From: Phycisphaeraceae bacterium | Lineage (GTDB): Bacteria > Planctomycetota > Phycisphaerae > Phycisphaerales > UBA1924 | Assembly (NCBI GenBank): GCA_019636675.1 | Contig: JAHBXC010000002.1 | Coordinates: 372,001 to 436,000, forward strand | Reading direction: 5' to 3' | Length of the DNA: 64,000 nucleotides | Shown: one piece after another, positions 27,300-35,912 of the stretch | Layout of the letters: every line of letters begins with the position of its first letter | Position numbering within the stretch: position 1 is the stretch's first letter | Notes under the pieces: model-generated | What the model saw: the letters and a program-made list of their open reading frames with translations, nothing else | What the model was told of the DNA's origin: nothing | Database searches by the model: none | Position numbers and translations under genes: made by a program

Positions 27300-28351
27300 A
27301 CGAGATCCTCGTCGCGAATGGGCGCGTCGGCGCGGACCGCGCGCGCGAGGGTTCGCCCCACCGTCTCGGTCAGTCGCCACGGCGCGACGCCCACGCCGGG
27401 GCGTTTCACGGTCAGGTCGGCGCGCTCGATCACGGCGCCGGCGCGCAGGTCGCGCGTCGCGACGAGCGACTGGCGCGAGACGCGCCGGACATCCGCCTCG
27501 CATCCCAGCGCTCTCTTCTCGCGCCCCCCGAGCAACGCGTGCGCGCGCCGGGCCAGACGGACATACTCGTCGAACTGCGCGCCGTCGAGCGAGGCGCGAT
27601 GGTCGGGGCCCTGCGCGGAACGGTCGTAGGTCAGGTGCTTCTCGAGCATGCACGCGCCGGCGCACACGGCGAGGGCGCCGGTGTCCGTCGAGGGCGTGTG
27701 GTCGCTATAGCCCACCGGCGCGCCCAGAGCGTCGCGCATCGACGCGATCGCGCCGAGCGACGCGTCGGCGTCGGCGGCGGGGTAGCTGCTCACGCACTGA
27801 AAGAACGCGCAGCGCTCCCGGGCGCCCGCCTCGCGGACCCAGCCGGCGGCGCGCTCGACTTCTGCCAGATCCGCGGCGCCCGTGCTGAGCAGCAGGGGGG
27901 CGCCCAGCGCGGCGACGGCGTCAAGCAGCGGTCTGTTCACGATGTCCGGCGAGGCGAGCTTGTACGCGTCCCACCCCATCGTCCCGGTCGTCTGGACGAG
28001 TTCCAGCGAGAAGATCGTCACGATCGCGTGCACGCCGCGGGCGTGGGCCCGGTCCACCACGGCGCGCATCGCGTCGTCGTCGAGTTCGAGACGGCGGAGC
28101 ATCTCGCGAGGGTCGCGCTCGCCGGCGTCTTCCTGGTACTTCGCGAGCGACGAGGCGCCGCTCATCAGCAGGTCGGCGCGGAAGCACTGCGTCTTGACCG
28201 CGTCGGCGCCGGCGTCCGCGGCGGCGTCGACCATCGCGATCGCGCGGCTCGGGTCGCCGTCATGGTTCACACCAAGCTCGGCGATGATGTAGGGCGGCTG
28301 GCCCGGGCCGACGCGCCGGCGCCCGATGTCGATCGTGGAAATCTCGGTCAC
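27296..28351 (-). CDS. neuB: Nonulosonic acid (sialic/legionaminic acid) synthase
   Basis: 351 residues. Condenses phosphoenolpyruvate with a 6-carbon HexNAc to form a nine-carbon acid. The barrel domain carries IIAELGVNHDGDP, AVKTQCFRADLL, DAYKLASPDIVN, LLLSTGAADLAEV and GYSDHTPSTDTGALAV with the metal-binding His. The C-terminal SAF/antifreeze-like domain begins near RQSLVATRDLRAGAVI. ATGA overlap with neuA upstream and GTGA overlap with neuC downstream, so all are translationally coupled. Confidence 0.9.
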   Translation of the reverse strand: MTEISTIDIGRRRVGPGQPPYIIAELGVNHDGDPSRAIAMVDAAADAGADAVKTQCFRADLLMSGASSLAKYQEDAGERDPREMLRRLELDDDAMRAVVDRAHARGVHAIVTIFSLELVQTTGTMGWDAYKLASPDIVNRPLLDAVAALGAPLLLSTGAADLAEVERAAGWVREAGARERCAFFQCVSSYPAADADASLGAIASMRDALGAPVGYSDHTPSTDTGALAVCAGACMLEKHLTYDRSAQGPDHRASLDGAQFDEYVRLARRAHALLGGREKRALGCEADVRRVSRQSLVATRDLRAGAVIERADLTVKRPGVGVAPWRLTETVGRTLARAVRADAPIRDEDLV

Positions 28352-29106
28352 GCGCGGGCCCTTTCGCGCTCTCCCCGCTCGCGAAGCAGCGCGTCGGCGA
28401 CGATCGCGTCGATCGGCGAGTCGATGTCGACCACCTCGCCCTCACGGGTCATCACGCCGCCGCGCCGCGCACCGAAGAACGCGTGCGGCCCGGGCTCAAC
28501 GCCCGCGATTCGAAGGAAGAGCGCGTCCGGCGTTACGACGAGCACGCCCCCGTCGGGGATGTGTGCAGGGGGGAGATCCTGTCGCCGGTAGCAGTTGTGG
28601 TTGAGCACCTCGCCCTCCCACGGTCGCACGCCGCCCTGATCGTCGACGACCGCGGTCCACCACGGGTGGTGCTTCCCGACCGGGGCGTAGCTCTGCACGC
28701 TGTCGTACCGGCCCTCTCGCAGGGTCTTGATCGCTCGATCGATAAGCCCGGCGGGGCGGACGGGCGCGTTCGCGTAGAGCAGGACGATCGCGTCAAAGTG
28801 CTTGCCTGTCTCCGACGCGTCGCCGCAGACGCGCGACGCGCAGTCCCGCGCCGCGTCGTCGACGCGCGCCGTGTCGTTCGCGAGCGCCGGCGGTCGAGCG
28901 GCGACCTCGACCCCCATCGCTCGGGCGCACGCGCCGACGCGCTCGCAGTCGGTCGAGACGATCACGCGCGACACGTGCGCCGACGCGAGAGCGTCATCGA
29001 CCGTCCACGCGACGCACGGACGCCCGGCGATGGGCATCGCGTTCTTGCCGGGCACGCCGCGGCTGCCAGCTCTCGCCAGAATGATCGCGAGCGTGCTCTG
29101 GCTCAT
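28348..29106 (-). CDS. neuA: CMP-nonulosonic acid cytidylyltransferase
   Basis: 252 residues. Activates the sugar acid with CTP. LAIILARAGSRGVPGKNAMPIAGRP is the CTP-binding loop; VIVSTDCERVGACAR, LLYANAPVRPAGLIDRAI and the late VDIDSPIDAIVADALL are typical of NeuA/PtmB/PseF relatives. No attached O-acetylesterase domain. Starts in the ATGA overlap with the large Maf gene and ends in that with neuB. The exact sugar is not determined by sequence. Confidence 0.88.
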   Translation of the reverse strand: MSQSTLAIILARAGSRGVPGKNAMPIAGRPCVAWTVDDALASAHVSRVIVSTDCERVGACARAMGVEVAARPPALANDTARVDDAARDCASRVCGDASETGKHFDAIVLLYANAPVRPAGLIDRAIKTLREGRYDSVQSYAPVGKHHPWWTAVVDDQGGVRPWEGEVLNHNCYRRQDLPPAHIPDGGVLVVTPDALFLRIAGVEPGPHAFFGARRGGVMTREGEVVDIDSPIDAIVADALLRERGERERARA

Positions 29107-32100
29107 TGGGGCGATCTCCCGCGCAGATCGACGGCGCGATCGGTGCGCGCGAAGCGAGCCGCAGCCGAGGCAGGGAGGGGGAGCGGCCGCACCCGCTCGT
29201 CGGGCGCGGGGTGGGGCATCGGGTCGATCGCGGCGTGCCCGAACACGAGGGTCCACTTGTCGACGAAGCTCTCGATCTCGTCGTGCGTCGCGTCGCGCTT
29301 GGTCATCCGCGGCACGATCCAGGGAAGCCGGGCCCAGGCGACGGGCGTAGACGCGTTCGCGAGCGCTTCGAGGCCGGCGAGCGCGCCCGCGAAGCCGTCG
29401 ACGCCGGTGATCGCCTCGTACGCGCTCGCCGAATCGGCGTGCATCTCGACGCTGAGGATGTCGGGCGACGCGTCGAGCAGCGCGGGCGCATCGCTCGCGC
29501 CGTTGGTGATGTCGGCCCGCACATGCAGGCCCGTTGCGCCAGCGGCACGCGCCGCCCCGGCGAGGCGCCCGAGCGCGGAAAGGTCGCGCATCCCCCTCGC
29601 GTCGAGCGTGACGCCGAGGGCGGTGTTGCCCGAGCCGAGCGCGCGGACCTCGCGGGCGACGGAGTCGGCGCTCGTTCCCTCATCGACGAGCAGCGTGAGC
29701 GTGTGCGCCGACGCCGCCGACGAGGCGACATCGTTCCAGGCGTCGACGACTTGCGCGGCGTCGGCGTGCGTCGGGTCCACGCCGCGAGCCGAGAGTGCCC
29801 GCGAGATCGCGCCTGCCCGGGAGACGCCGGCCGCGTCATCGGCGATGAAACGGGTCTGCGCGTCGCGCACGCGCGTCGGGACGCCGACGCAGATCGGCTT
29901 GGCGATCGGGTCGGGGCGCGGCTTGCGCGGGTTGTAGGCGAGCAGCGAGCCGATGCTGGCGTGGATCGCGCCCGGCGTGCGTTTCTCGCCGATCTCGCGC
30001 AGGAGCGCCGCGTCGATGACGCAGCCGCAGAGCCCCGGCGACGACTGCGTGAAGACGAGGCGGTGGCTCTCGGGCGACTCCTCGTGGCGTGCGATCAGCG
30101 CGTCGCAGAGATCCGGGTCGACGAAGGGCCAGTCGGCGCCGACGAGCAGCGCGGCGCGGAGCCCGAGCGAGTCGAGCGTGCGCGCCGCGAGCGCCGGGTC
30201 GGCGAGTTCGTCGAACACGCTTAGCCCGGCGAGGCCGGCTCGCCAGCAGTCGCGCGCCCAGAGTCGCCCGGCGAGGATCGCGCGCCGACCGGCGTCCGAG
30301 TCGTCCGTGTCGATGCGCTCGATCGCGATGGTGTATGGGGCGTTGACGCCCTTGATCGCGGCGCGGACCGAATCGGGGTTATCGGTGAGGATGGCCAGCC
30401 CCTCGAGACGCTCGCACCGGGCGAGGCGCCTGACGGTCATGCGCAGGGCGTTGTCGTCTCCGATGGGCGACACGAGATCGCGGTCGAGACCGAAGACGCC
30501 GCGCCGCGTGTCGGCGAAAAGGATCGCGCCCACGCCGGAGGCGCGTGCGTTGGCGGCCGATCGTGCGGCGCGGTGGGAGTCGCTGGGCGCGGAGAGGTCG
30601 CGTGTGATCTTCTCGCCGCCGCGCAGGGCCTTGCACGCCGCATCGAGCGTGCTCCCGAGGCGGTCGGTCGCTTCGGCCAGCCAGCGGACATTGCGCTGGT
30701 CGCGCTCGATCTGGCGGCGCTGTCGATCGAGGGGCGACAAGTCCTCGAGCATGATGGCGCGATCGTCGCGTGAGCGGTTGAAGACGCCCATCTGGTTGTA
30801 CCGCTGCGCGAGCGCGTAGGCGGGCTGGATCTTCGCGATGTCCTTCGCGATCTGCTCGGTCTGTGCGATGAGCCGGTTCACGCGCGCCTGGTCCTGCAGG
30901 TGCTCGCTCATCTGAGCGAGGATCGTCTCGGTCTGGCGGCACAGACGCGCGACATTCCAGACGCCCTGGCGCACGTCGCGCAGGCGCTCGAGCGCGGCGG
31001 CGAGGTTCACGCGAGAGCCCGGCCTCGAGGGCGAGGCCGAAGGAAGCGCCGGGGCGCGATCGCTCGCGTAGATCCGGAGGAACTCCGCCAGCGGCATAGG
31101 CGAGGTGTTGGCCTTGCGAACGCCCCCCTCGGTCGCGTCGACGACCATCAGCCCGTTCTGCACATCGGCGAGGAAGTCGCGCTCGAACTGCGCGAGGTAG
31201 GTGGCCATCTGGTCGTCGGTGTAGATGTCACGCCCCTGCTGGTCCTTCGCCTTGCGCAGGATCCCCTTGGATCGCGCGATGCGTTGCCACTCCAGCAGCT
31301 CGAGCGAGACGAACTCGTTCAGGTCGCCCGCCCAGACCTCGTGGATCGCGGCGCCGGCGGCGTAGTACTGGTGGTCGGTGAAGCCCAGGTCCTGCCCGAC
31401 GAGCGCGATCGGGTCGCAGCCCATGTGACGCGCGAGATAGTGCGCCAGGTGCGCGACCGTGGCGCCGGCGCGGATGTGGCCGCGGTTCTTGTCGGCAAGG
31501 TCGGCGCCCAGCACGGCGTCGAGGAAGGTGTCGGTGGGCATGCGCACCTCGCCCGGCCACGCGTCGAGAATCGCGGGGTTCGCCTTGGGCTCGACGACGA
31601 GCGTCACGCCGGCGACATCCTCGGCGGTGAGCCCTTCGTAGAACCGCCGGCTGATCTCGTGGTGGTCGAGCGCGACGACGAAGTGGGGGCGGATGCCGGC
31701 GCGCAGGAGGGGCTTGAGCACGGTCTGCACCGCGACGATGCAGCAGCGATCGCGCACGCCGGGCGCCGCGAGCAGGCGCATGTTGCGCTCGAGACTCGGC
31801 CCGGCGGCGACGACGACCGCCGGGCGGTTCTCGTAGAGGTTTCGCAGGTCGGCGATGCCGGGCGAGCCTACGTACCGGTCGGCGTTCATCAGCAGGTTGC
31901 GCACCGTGGTCTCGGTCTGCACGAGCGTGGTGACGACGTTCGTGCGGATGGCGCTCACGACATCGGTCAGCGTCTGGCCGAACTTCGCGGAGGTCTCGCC
32001 CAGCCGAGCAGAGCTTGGCGGGTGCTCGACGAGGCGCACGCCCATCGCGACGAGGCCCTCGACGCCCTGGAGGATCGTCGAGACGGTCGCGGCGTCGTCG

Positions 32101-32588
32101 GGCGAGGCGACGAAGGCGAAGTTGGTTTTCGAGATCCACTCGGAGTGGTCGACGCGCTCGAGCACGGAACGCAGCAGCGCGAGGTCGGGCTCGTAGCACA
32201 GGATCACGCCGGTGCGCCCCAGCTTGGCCGCGAGTCGCTCGAGGTGATAGCCCATGCCGAAGCCCATGACGGCGATGATCGCCGCTTCGCGCACATCGAC
32301 GGTGTCGATCAGGCGGTCGGCTTCTTCGAGGGGGCGTCGCTTGCTCGCGAGGGCGCGCCCCTCGACCACGCCGGAGAGCGCGCCGTCTGGCGCCTGCGTG
32401 AACTCGACGCTTGGGTGGGGCTCGATCTGGCGCAGCCGCAGCGCGAGTTCGGGGCTGGCCTTCGAGAGCGCCGCGAGATTACGGTCCAGCGCGCCGGCGG
32501 GCGTACGGGTTCCGGGTCCGGGGCCGCGCGCTGGGGCCGGGTGCGCGTGGTCTCCGAGGACGAACGGGGTGTTGGCGTGCTGCGTCAT
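29103..32588 (-). CDS. maf: Maf-type (DUF115) flagellin glycosyltransferase fused to SpsF-like and further C-terminal domains
   Basis: 1,161 residues. About 90-420 is the motility-associated-factor core: IIAVMGFGMGYHLERLA, CYEPDLALLRS, then PAVVVAAGPSLERN (MptE/DUF115 motif), PHFVVALDHHEISRRFY and IALVGQDLGFTDHQYYA. Maf proteins attach nonulosonic acids to flagellin Ser/Thr from CMP-sugars, matching the neuABC genes in the same overlapping operon. About 530-660 is helical linker. About 690-880 resembles a worn SpsF-like nucleotidyltransferase (VGAILFADTRRGVF, GLAILTDNPDS, VGADWPFVDPDLCDAL). About 950-1120 resembles a TIM-barrel/radical-SAM-like sheet-helix repeat without a CxxxCxxC cluster. 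The C-terminal half is therefore probably non-catalytic or altered. It heads the operon; flagellin itself is not in the window. Confidence 0.82.
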   Translation of the reverse strand: MTQHANTPFVLGDHAHPAPARGPGPGTRTPAGALDRNLAALSKASPELALRLRQIEPHPSVEFTQAPDGALSGVVEGRALASKRRPLEEADRLIDTVDVREAAIIAVMGFGMGYHLERLAAKLGRTGVILCYEPDLALLRSVLERVDHSEWISKTNFAFVASPDDAATVSTILQGVEGLVAMGVRLVEHPPSSARLGETSAKFGQTLTDVVSAIRTNVVTTLVQTETTVRNLLMNADRYVGSPGIADLRNLYENRPAVVVAAGPSLERNMRLLAAPGVRDRCCIVAVQTVLKPLLRAGIRPHFVVALDHHEISRRFYEGLTAEDVAGVTLVVEPKANPAILDAWPGEVRMPTDTFLDAVLGADLADKNRGHIRAGATVAHLAHYLARHMGCDPIALVGQDLGFTDHQYYAAGAAIHEVWAGDLNEFVSLELLEWQRIARSKGILRKAKDQQGRDIYTDDQMATYLAQFERDFLADVQNGLMVVDATEGGVRKANTSPMPLAEFLRIYASDRAPALPSASPSRPGSRVNLAAALERLRDVRQGVWNVARLCRQTETILAQMSEHLQDQARVNRLIAQTEQIAKDIAKIQPAYALAQRYNQMGVFNRSRDDRAIMLEDLSPLDRQRRQIERDQRNVRWLAEATDRLGSTLDAACKALRGGEKITRDLSAPSDSHRAARSAANARASGVGAILFADTRRGVFGLDRDLVSPIGDDNALRMTVRRLARCERLEGLAILTDNPDSVRAAIKGVNAPYTIAIERIDTDDSDAGRRAILAGRLWARDCWRAGLAGLSVFDELADPALAARTLDSLGLRAALLVGADWPFVDPDLCDALIARHEESPESHRLVFTQSSPGLCGCVIDAALLREIGEKRTPGAIHASIGSLLAYNPRKPRPDPIAKPICVGVPTRVRDAQTRFIADDAAGVSRAGAISRALSARGVDPTHADAAQVVDAWNDVASSAASAHTLTLLVDEGTSADSVAREVRALGSGNTALGVTLDARGMRDLSALGRLAGAARAAGATGLHVRADITNGASDAPALLDASPDILSVEMHADSASAYEAITGVDGFAGALAGLEALANASTPVAWARLPWIVPRMTKRDATHDEIESFVDKWTLVFGHAAIDPMPHPAPDERVRPLPLPASAAARFARTDRAVDLRGRSPQ

Positions 32589-32677
32589 GAATGCCCCGGC
32601 CCCGGCGCAGACCGGAACCGCGACGCGCGCGATGCGATACAGTGTTTATCGGAACACTCCAACGGGGCGCTGAACCC

Positions 32678-33349
32678 ATGCTGACAGAGATTTTCGGACT
32701 TCCCTCGATTCTCCTCGCCGCGGCTCCGCCTTCGTTGCCGCAGCCCCCGGCCCTGGAGCACTGGCTGTTCGAGCGTCCGCTGGTGGTGGGGCCCGCGGCG
32801 ATCGCGATCGGGTTCGCCTTCTTTCTCGTGCTGAATCGCCGGAATCAGGCGAAGCAGGGCATCCTCGTCGGCGGCGGGCTGGCCGTGCTGGGGGCGGCTT
32901 TGCTGCTCGTCGGCACACTCGTGGAGACCACGCGTGAGCGTCTGATCCGGGAGTCGCGAGCGCTGGTCGACGCCGTCCTCGCCGGGGAGCAGGGGAGGGT
33001 CGACGCGCTGCTGAGCCAGGAGCTGATCCTGAGCGCCGGGGGGCCGGGGGGCGTGCCGATCCGGAGCAAGGCCCTCGCGATGCGCGCTGTCGAGGAGTTC
33101 CAGAGCCGGGTCCGCGTGACCGAGCACGGGTTCGGCGCCGCCCAGGCGATGGTCACCAGCGCCGGGGACAGCGCGTCGAGCCAGTTTCGCGTCCGGGCGG
33201 TCACCAACTTCGGGCCCGGCGTCGCCTGGGTGCGTCTGAGCTGGCGGAAGGAACCGGACGGCCAGTGGCGTATTCACCTCATCGAGTTGCTGCGGATCAA
33301 CGGGCGCGAGCCGGGGCAGGCGGGCGGGCTGGAGCGTCTGTCGCTCTGA
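32678..33349 (+). CDS. Membrane-anchored protein of unknown function, NTF2-like C-terminal part
   Basis: 223 residues. Two membrane spans near 38-55 (VVGPAAIAIGFAFFLVL) and 65-85 (GILVGGGLAVLGAALLLVGT), then a soluble part: ESRALVDAVLAGEQGRVDALLSQEL, a beta-rich region, and GQWRIHLIELL at the end, which resembles NTF2/SnoaL-like folds. That fold call is inference. A TACAGT hexamer and an inverted repeat AGTGTT-N6-AACACT (32641-32658) lie upstream in the divergent promoter region shared with maf. The downstream genes at 33380, 33655 and 34128 follow on the same strand. Confidence 0.6.
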   Translation: MLTEIFGLPSILLAAAPPSLPQPPALEHWLFERPLVVGPAAIAIGFAFFLVLNRRNQAKQGILVGGGLAVLGAALLLVGTLVETTRERLIRESRALVDAVLAGEQGRVDALLSQELILSAGGPGGVPIRSKALAMRAVEEFQSRVRVTEHGFGAAQAMVTSAGDSASSQFRVRAVTNFGPGVAWVRLSWRKEPDGQWRIHLIELLRINGREPGQAGGLERLSL

Positions 33350-33366
33350 GCGGGGCGCCGGGGAGC

Positions 33367-33372
33367 TATCCT
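33367..33372 (+). promoter_or_regulatory. -10-like TATCCT of the small membrane gene, probably leaderless
   Basis: TATCCT lies 7 nt before the ATG at 33380; it heads the three-gene unit 33380-34970. Confidence 0.4.
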
Positions 33373-33379
33373 CCCTGCG

Positions 33380-33658
33380 ATGCCAGGCGAACACGACACC
33401 ACGACCGGCGCGAAGTCCCCGATGGGGCTCACCTGCAACATCGACCGTCGCGGGCGCAAGGCGAGGGCGTTCGTCGGGGTCGGGCTGCTCGCGTTGGCGC
33501 TGGCGTCGTTCGCCTTCGTGGCGATCACGGAGGGCGGCGCGAGAACCGGGGCGATCATCGCCGGTGTTTCGCTCGTGATCGGCGGCGCGTTCTGCCTGTT
33601 CGAAGCGGCCAACGCGTGGTGCGCAGTCCGGGCCATGGGGTTCAGGACCAAGCTGTGA
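33380..33658 (+). CDS. Small membrane protein, DUF2892-like
   Basis: 92 residues. CNIDRRGRKARAFVGVGLL followed by two hydrophobic spans (about 30-50 and 56-76) looks like the DUF2892/YgaP C-terminal membrane hairpin. Its stop overlaps the GTG of the acetyltransferase gene (GTGA), so the two are coupled. No function is known for such stand-alone hairpins. Confidence 0.6.
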   Translation: MPGEHDTTTGAKSPMGLTCNIDRRGRKARAFVGVGLLALALASFAFVAITEGGARTGAIIAGVSLVIGGAFCLFEAANAWCAVRAMGFRTKL

Positions 33659-34131
33659 GCGACCGGCGCGCCTCGATCGTCGTGCCCGTGGGCGAGGCGC
33701 AGTGGGGCGCGTACATCGATTGTCGCGTGAGAAACCTGTACACGCCGTACGGGCTGCCGGCGTCGTGCGCCGACAGCGAGCTCGACACGCCGCGCGATCG
33801 CGAGGGGATCTTCCATCGCGCCGCGATGACGCAGGACGGGCGGATCGTGGGCGTGGGCCGGCTCGACCTGCAGCCGGACCGTGGGGGCGTTCCGTCGGCG
33901 CAGCTGCGATTCTTCGCGGTCGATGCGTCGGCGCGTGGGACGGGCGTGGGGCGCTTGCTGCTCAGCGAGTTCGAGCGCCTCGCGCGCGAGCGAGGGGTCG
34001 TGCGCCTGTGGATGGAGGCCCGGCAGGAAGCGCTGGGTTTCTACGAGCGCTGCAGCTACACGGACGCTGGCGAGGGCCCGACGAAGTGGGGGCTCATCCC
34101 GCATCGCATCCTCGAGAAGATTCTCGCGTGA
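33655..34131 (+). CDS. GNAT family N-acetyltransferase
   Basis: 158 residues. The acetyl-CoA pocket reads RFFAVDASARGTGVGRLLLSEFE (pattern V-x3-x-RGxGxG), preceded by VGVGRLDLQP and followed by LWMEARQEALGFYERCSY, the usual last strand and helix. Substrate unknown. Starts at a GTG inside the preceding stop and ends in a GTGA overlap with the HAD gene, so three genes are translated in series. Confidence 0.85.
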   Translation: MSDRRASIVVPVGEAQWGAYIDCRVRNLYTPYGLPASCADSELDTPRDREGIFHRAAMTQDGRIVGVGRLDLQPDRGGVPSAQLRFFAVDASARGTGVGRLLLSEFERLARERGVVRLWMEARQEALGFYERCSYTDAGEGPTKWGLIPHRILEKILA

Positions 34132-34970
34132 GCCCGGCGCCCTTCGACCTGATCGCGATCGACCTCGACGGCACGCTGCTGACGAGCGACAAGCGCGTCT
34201 CGGAGGAGGACGCGTCGGCCCTGCGCGAGGCGATGCGTCGCGGCGTGCGCGTGGTGCTCGCGACGGCCCGCCCGCCGCGAGGCGTGCGATGGATCCTCGA
34301 AGAACTCGGCGCGCTGGGCGGGGGCGCCCACGCCGACGCGGTGACGATCAACTACAACGGCGCTCTGGTCTGGGACGCGCGGGAACGCGCGCCGATCGAG
34401 CACACGCCCCTCGCCGGCGAGGTCGCGCGAGAGGTCGTGCGCGAGGCGCGAGAGATGATGCCCGACACGCTCGTCTCGGTCGAGGTGGTCGATGTCTGGC
34501 ACACGGATCGCCACGACCCGGAGCTGTCGATGGAGACGGGCAAGCTCTTCCCGCCCGACAGGGTCGGCCCGCTCGACGAGACGCTCTCGATGGGCGTGAC
34601 GAAACTGATGCTCCTGGCGCGTCCGGCGCGACTGCCGGCGCTGCGAGATCGCGTCGAGTCCTCGTTCCTGCGCACCGAGCGCGCGAGCGTGTTCGTGACG
34701 GACCCGCACATCGTGCAGATCGCGGCGCACGGCGTGGACAAGGGCGCGGCGCTGGTGCGCCACGCGCAGCGGCTGGGTGTCGACCCCACGCGGGTCTTCG
34801 CGATGGGCGACGCGAGCAACGACGTCGAGATGCTGCGGGTCGCCGGGCTGGGAGTCGCGATGGCGAACGCAGAAGACGCCGCCAAGCGGGCGGCGGACGA
34901 GGTGATCGCGCGCAGCAACGATGAGGGCGGCGTCGGGCACGCGCTCCGTCGGTTCGGCTTTCTCGATTGA
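34128..34970 (+). CDS. HAD superfamily sugar phosphatase, Cof type (IIB cap)
   Basis: 280 residues. AIDLDGTLLTSDKRVS holds the nucleophile and acid/base Asp of motif I; LATARPPRGV is motif II; KGAALVRHAQRLGV carries the Lys of motif III; FAMGDASNDVEMLRVAG is motif IV. The cap between about 85 and 190 is the Cof/YbiV type. Likely acts on phosphosugars or flavin/pyridoxal phosphates; the substrate is not predictable. GTG start overlapping the GNAT stop. Confidence 0.9.
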   Translation: MSPAPFDLIAIDLDGTLLTSDKRVSEEDASALREAMRRGVRVVLATARPPRGVRWILEELGALGGGAHADAVTINYNGALVWDARERAPIEHTPLAGEVAREVVREAREMMPDTLVSVEVVDVWHTDRHDPELSMETGKLFPPDRVGPLDETLSMGVTKLMLLARPARLPALRDRVESSFLRTERASVFVTDPHIVQIAAHGVDKGAALVRHAQRLGVDPTRVFAMGDASNDVEMLRVAGLGVAMANAEDAAKRAADEVIARSNDEGGVGHALRRFGFLD

Positions 34971-34985
34971 CGAGTCTGCTCGCGT

Positions 34986-35753
34986 TCAGGCGAGGTAGAG
35001 CGGGCCGCCCGGGGCGCGGGCGACATTGAGCAGGGGCTGCAGGTTGCGCCCCGGGCAGTCGGTCTTCGCGAGCTCTTTGTGGGTGTGGAGGCGACCCACG
35101 GGCACTCGGTGCTGGAGCATGAGCGACGAGACGAAGCGATCGACGGCTTCGATCTGCGCTCCGGTGGGGCGCTGTTCCTCGAAGTTGCCCATGACGAGGA
35201 CGCCGATGTTGCCCTCGTTCTGGCCTCCGACGTGCGCGCCCTGCCAGGCGAGCGGGCGTCCTTCCCAGACGTTGCCGGCCGGGTCGACGACGTAGTGGTA
35301 GCCGATGTCGCCCCAGCCGCGGTTGGTGTGGGAGAGGCGGATCTGATCGATGCGGGCCGCGATGTCGCCGCGAGACCGCAGCGCGACGGGGGTGAGCCCG
35401 TCGTGGTGCAGCGTGATGCGCCGGACCGGCAGCATGCGGTTCATGCGCGCCGGGATGACCCCGGCGCTGGCCCACGCGGTGCGCGGCAGGACATCAGACG
35501 ACGGCGCGGGATGGGTGGGCAGCGGCGTCGGACGGTGGGCGTGCGCGTCTGGCCGGACCGGGCTGCTCGGCCGGGGGGCCGGCGCCTTCGGGTCGACCGT
35601 GGGCCAGCGGACGCTGGGCAGCGAGGAGGTCGAACTCCCCGAAGACGCGCACGCGCTGAGGATCGACCCCGCGCCGCCGAGGGCGAGGAGGCCAGCGGCG
35701 CCGCGCAGGACGGCGTCACGACGAGTCAGGTTGTCACGATCGCGTTGCGACAT
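34986..35753 (-). CDS. Exported N-acetylmuramoyl-L-alanine amidase (PGRP/Amidase_2)
   Basis: 255 residues. The N-terminus has a twin-Arg-like motif (NLTRRDAVLRG) and then LSAC, a lipobox, so it may be a Tat-exported lipoprotein. A Pro-rich linker (about 45-85) is followed by the amidase domain: ITLHHDGLTP with the first zinc His, GDIGYHYVVDPAGNVWEGR with the catalytic Tyr, NIGVLVMGNFE, and HTHKELAKTDCPGRNL with the second His and the Cys/Asp ligand position. Cuts the peptide stem from peptidoglycan. Convergent with the HAD gene. An in-frame GTG three codons upstream is less likely. Confidence 0.88.
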   Translation of the reverse strand: MSQRDRDNLTRRDAVLRGAAGLLALGGAGSILSACASSGSSTSSLPSVRWPTVDPKAPAPRPSSPVRPDAHAHRPTPLPTHPAPSSDVLPRTAWASAGVIPARMNRMLPVRRITLHHDGLTPVALRSRGDIAARIDQIRLSHTNRGWGDIGYHYVVDPAGNVWEGRPLAWQGAHVGGQNEGNIGVLVMGNFEEQRPTGAQIEAVDRFVSSLMLQHRVPVGRLHTHKELAKTDCPGRNLQPLLNVARAPGGPLYLA

Positions 35754-35912
35754 AGTGCCCACTGTTTACCCATCGGACCGTGCGAGGGAACAACTGAAAA
35801 GGTGCGCTCTGTTCGCAGGAAGTCTACAGGCGCAGACGGGTGTGGAGCCCTTGGAAGGTCCGAGAACATGTGATTTTTGAGCCCGGTGTCTTCCGGTACG
35901 GGGTTTGGTCGA

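Noticed and set aside
30900..32684. 594-codon open frame antisense to maf
   Set aside because: Shadow of the Maf frame, with no domain; the opposite strand shows the DUF115 motifs and a four-gene overlap chain.
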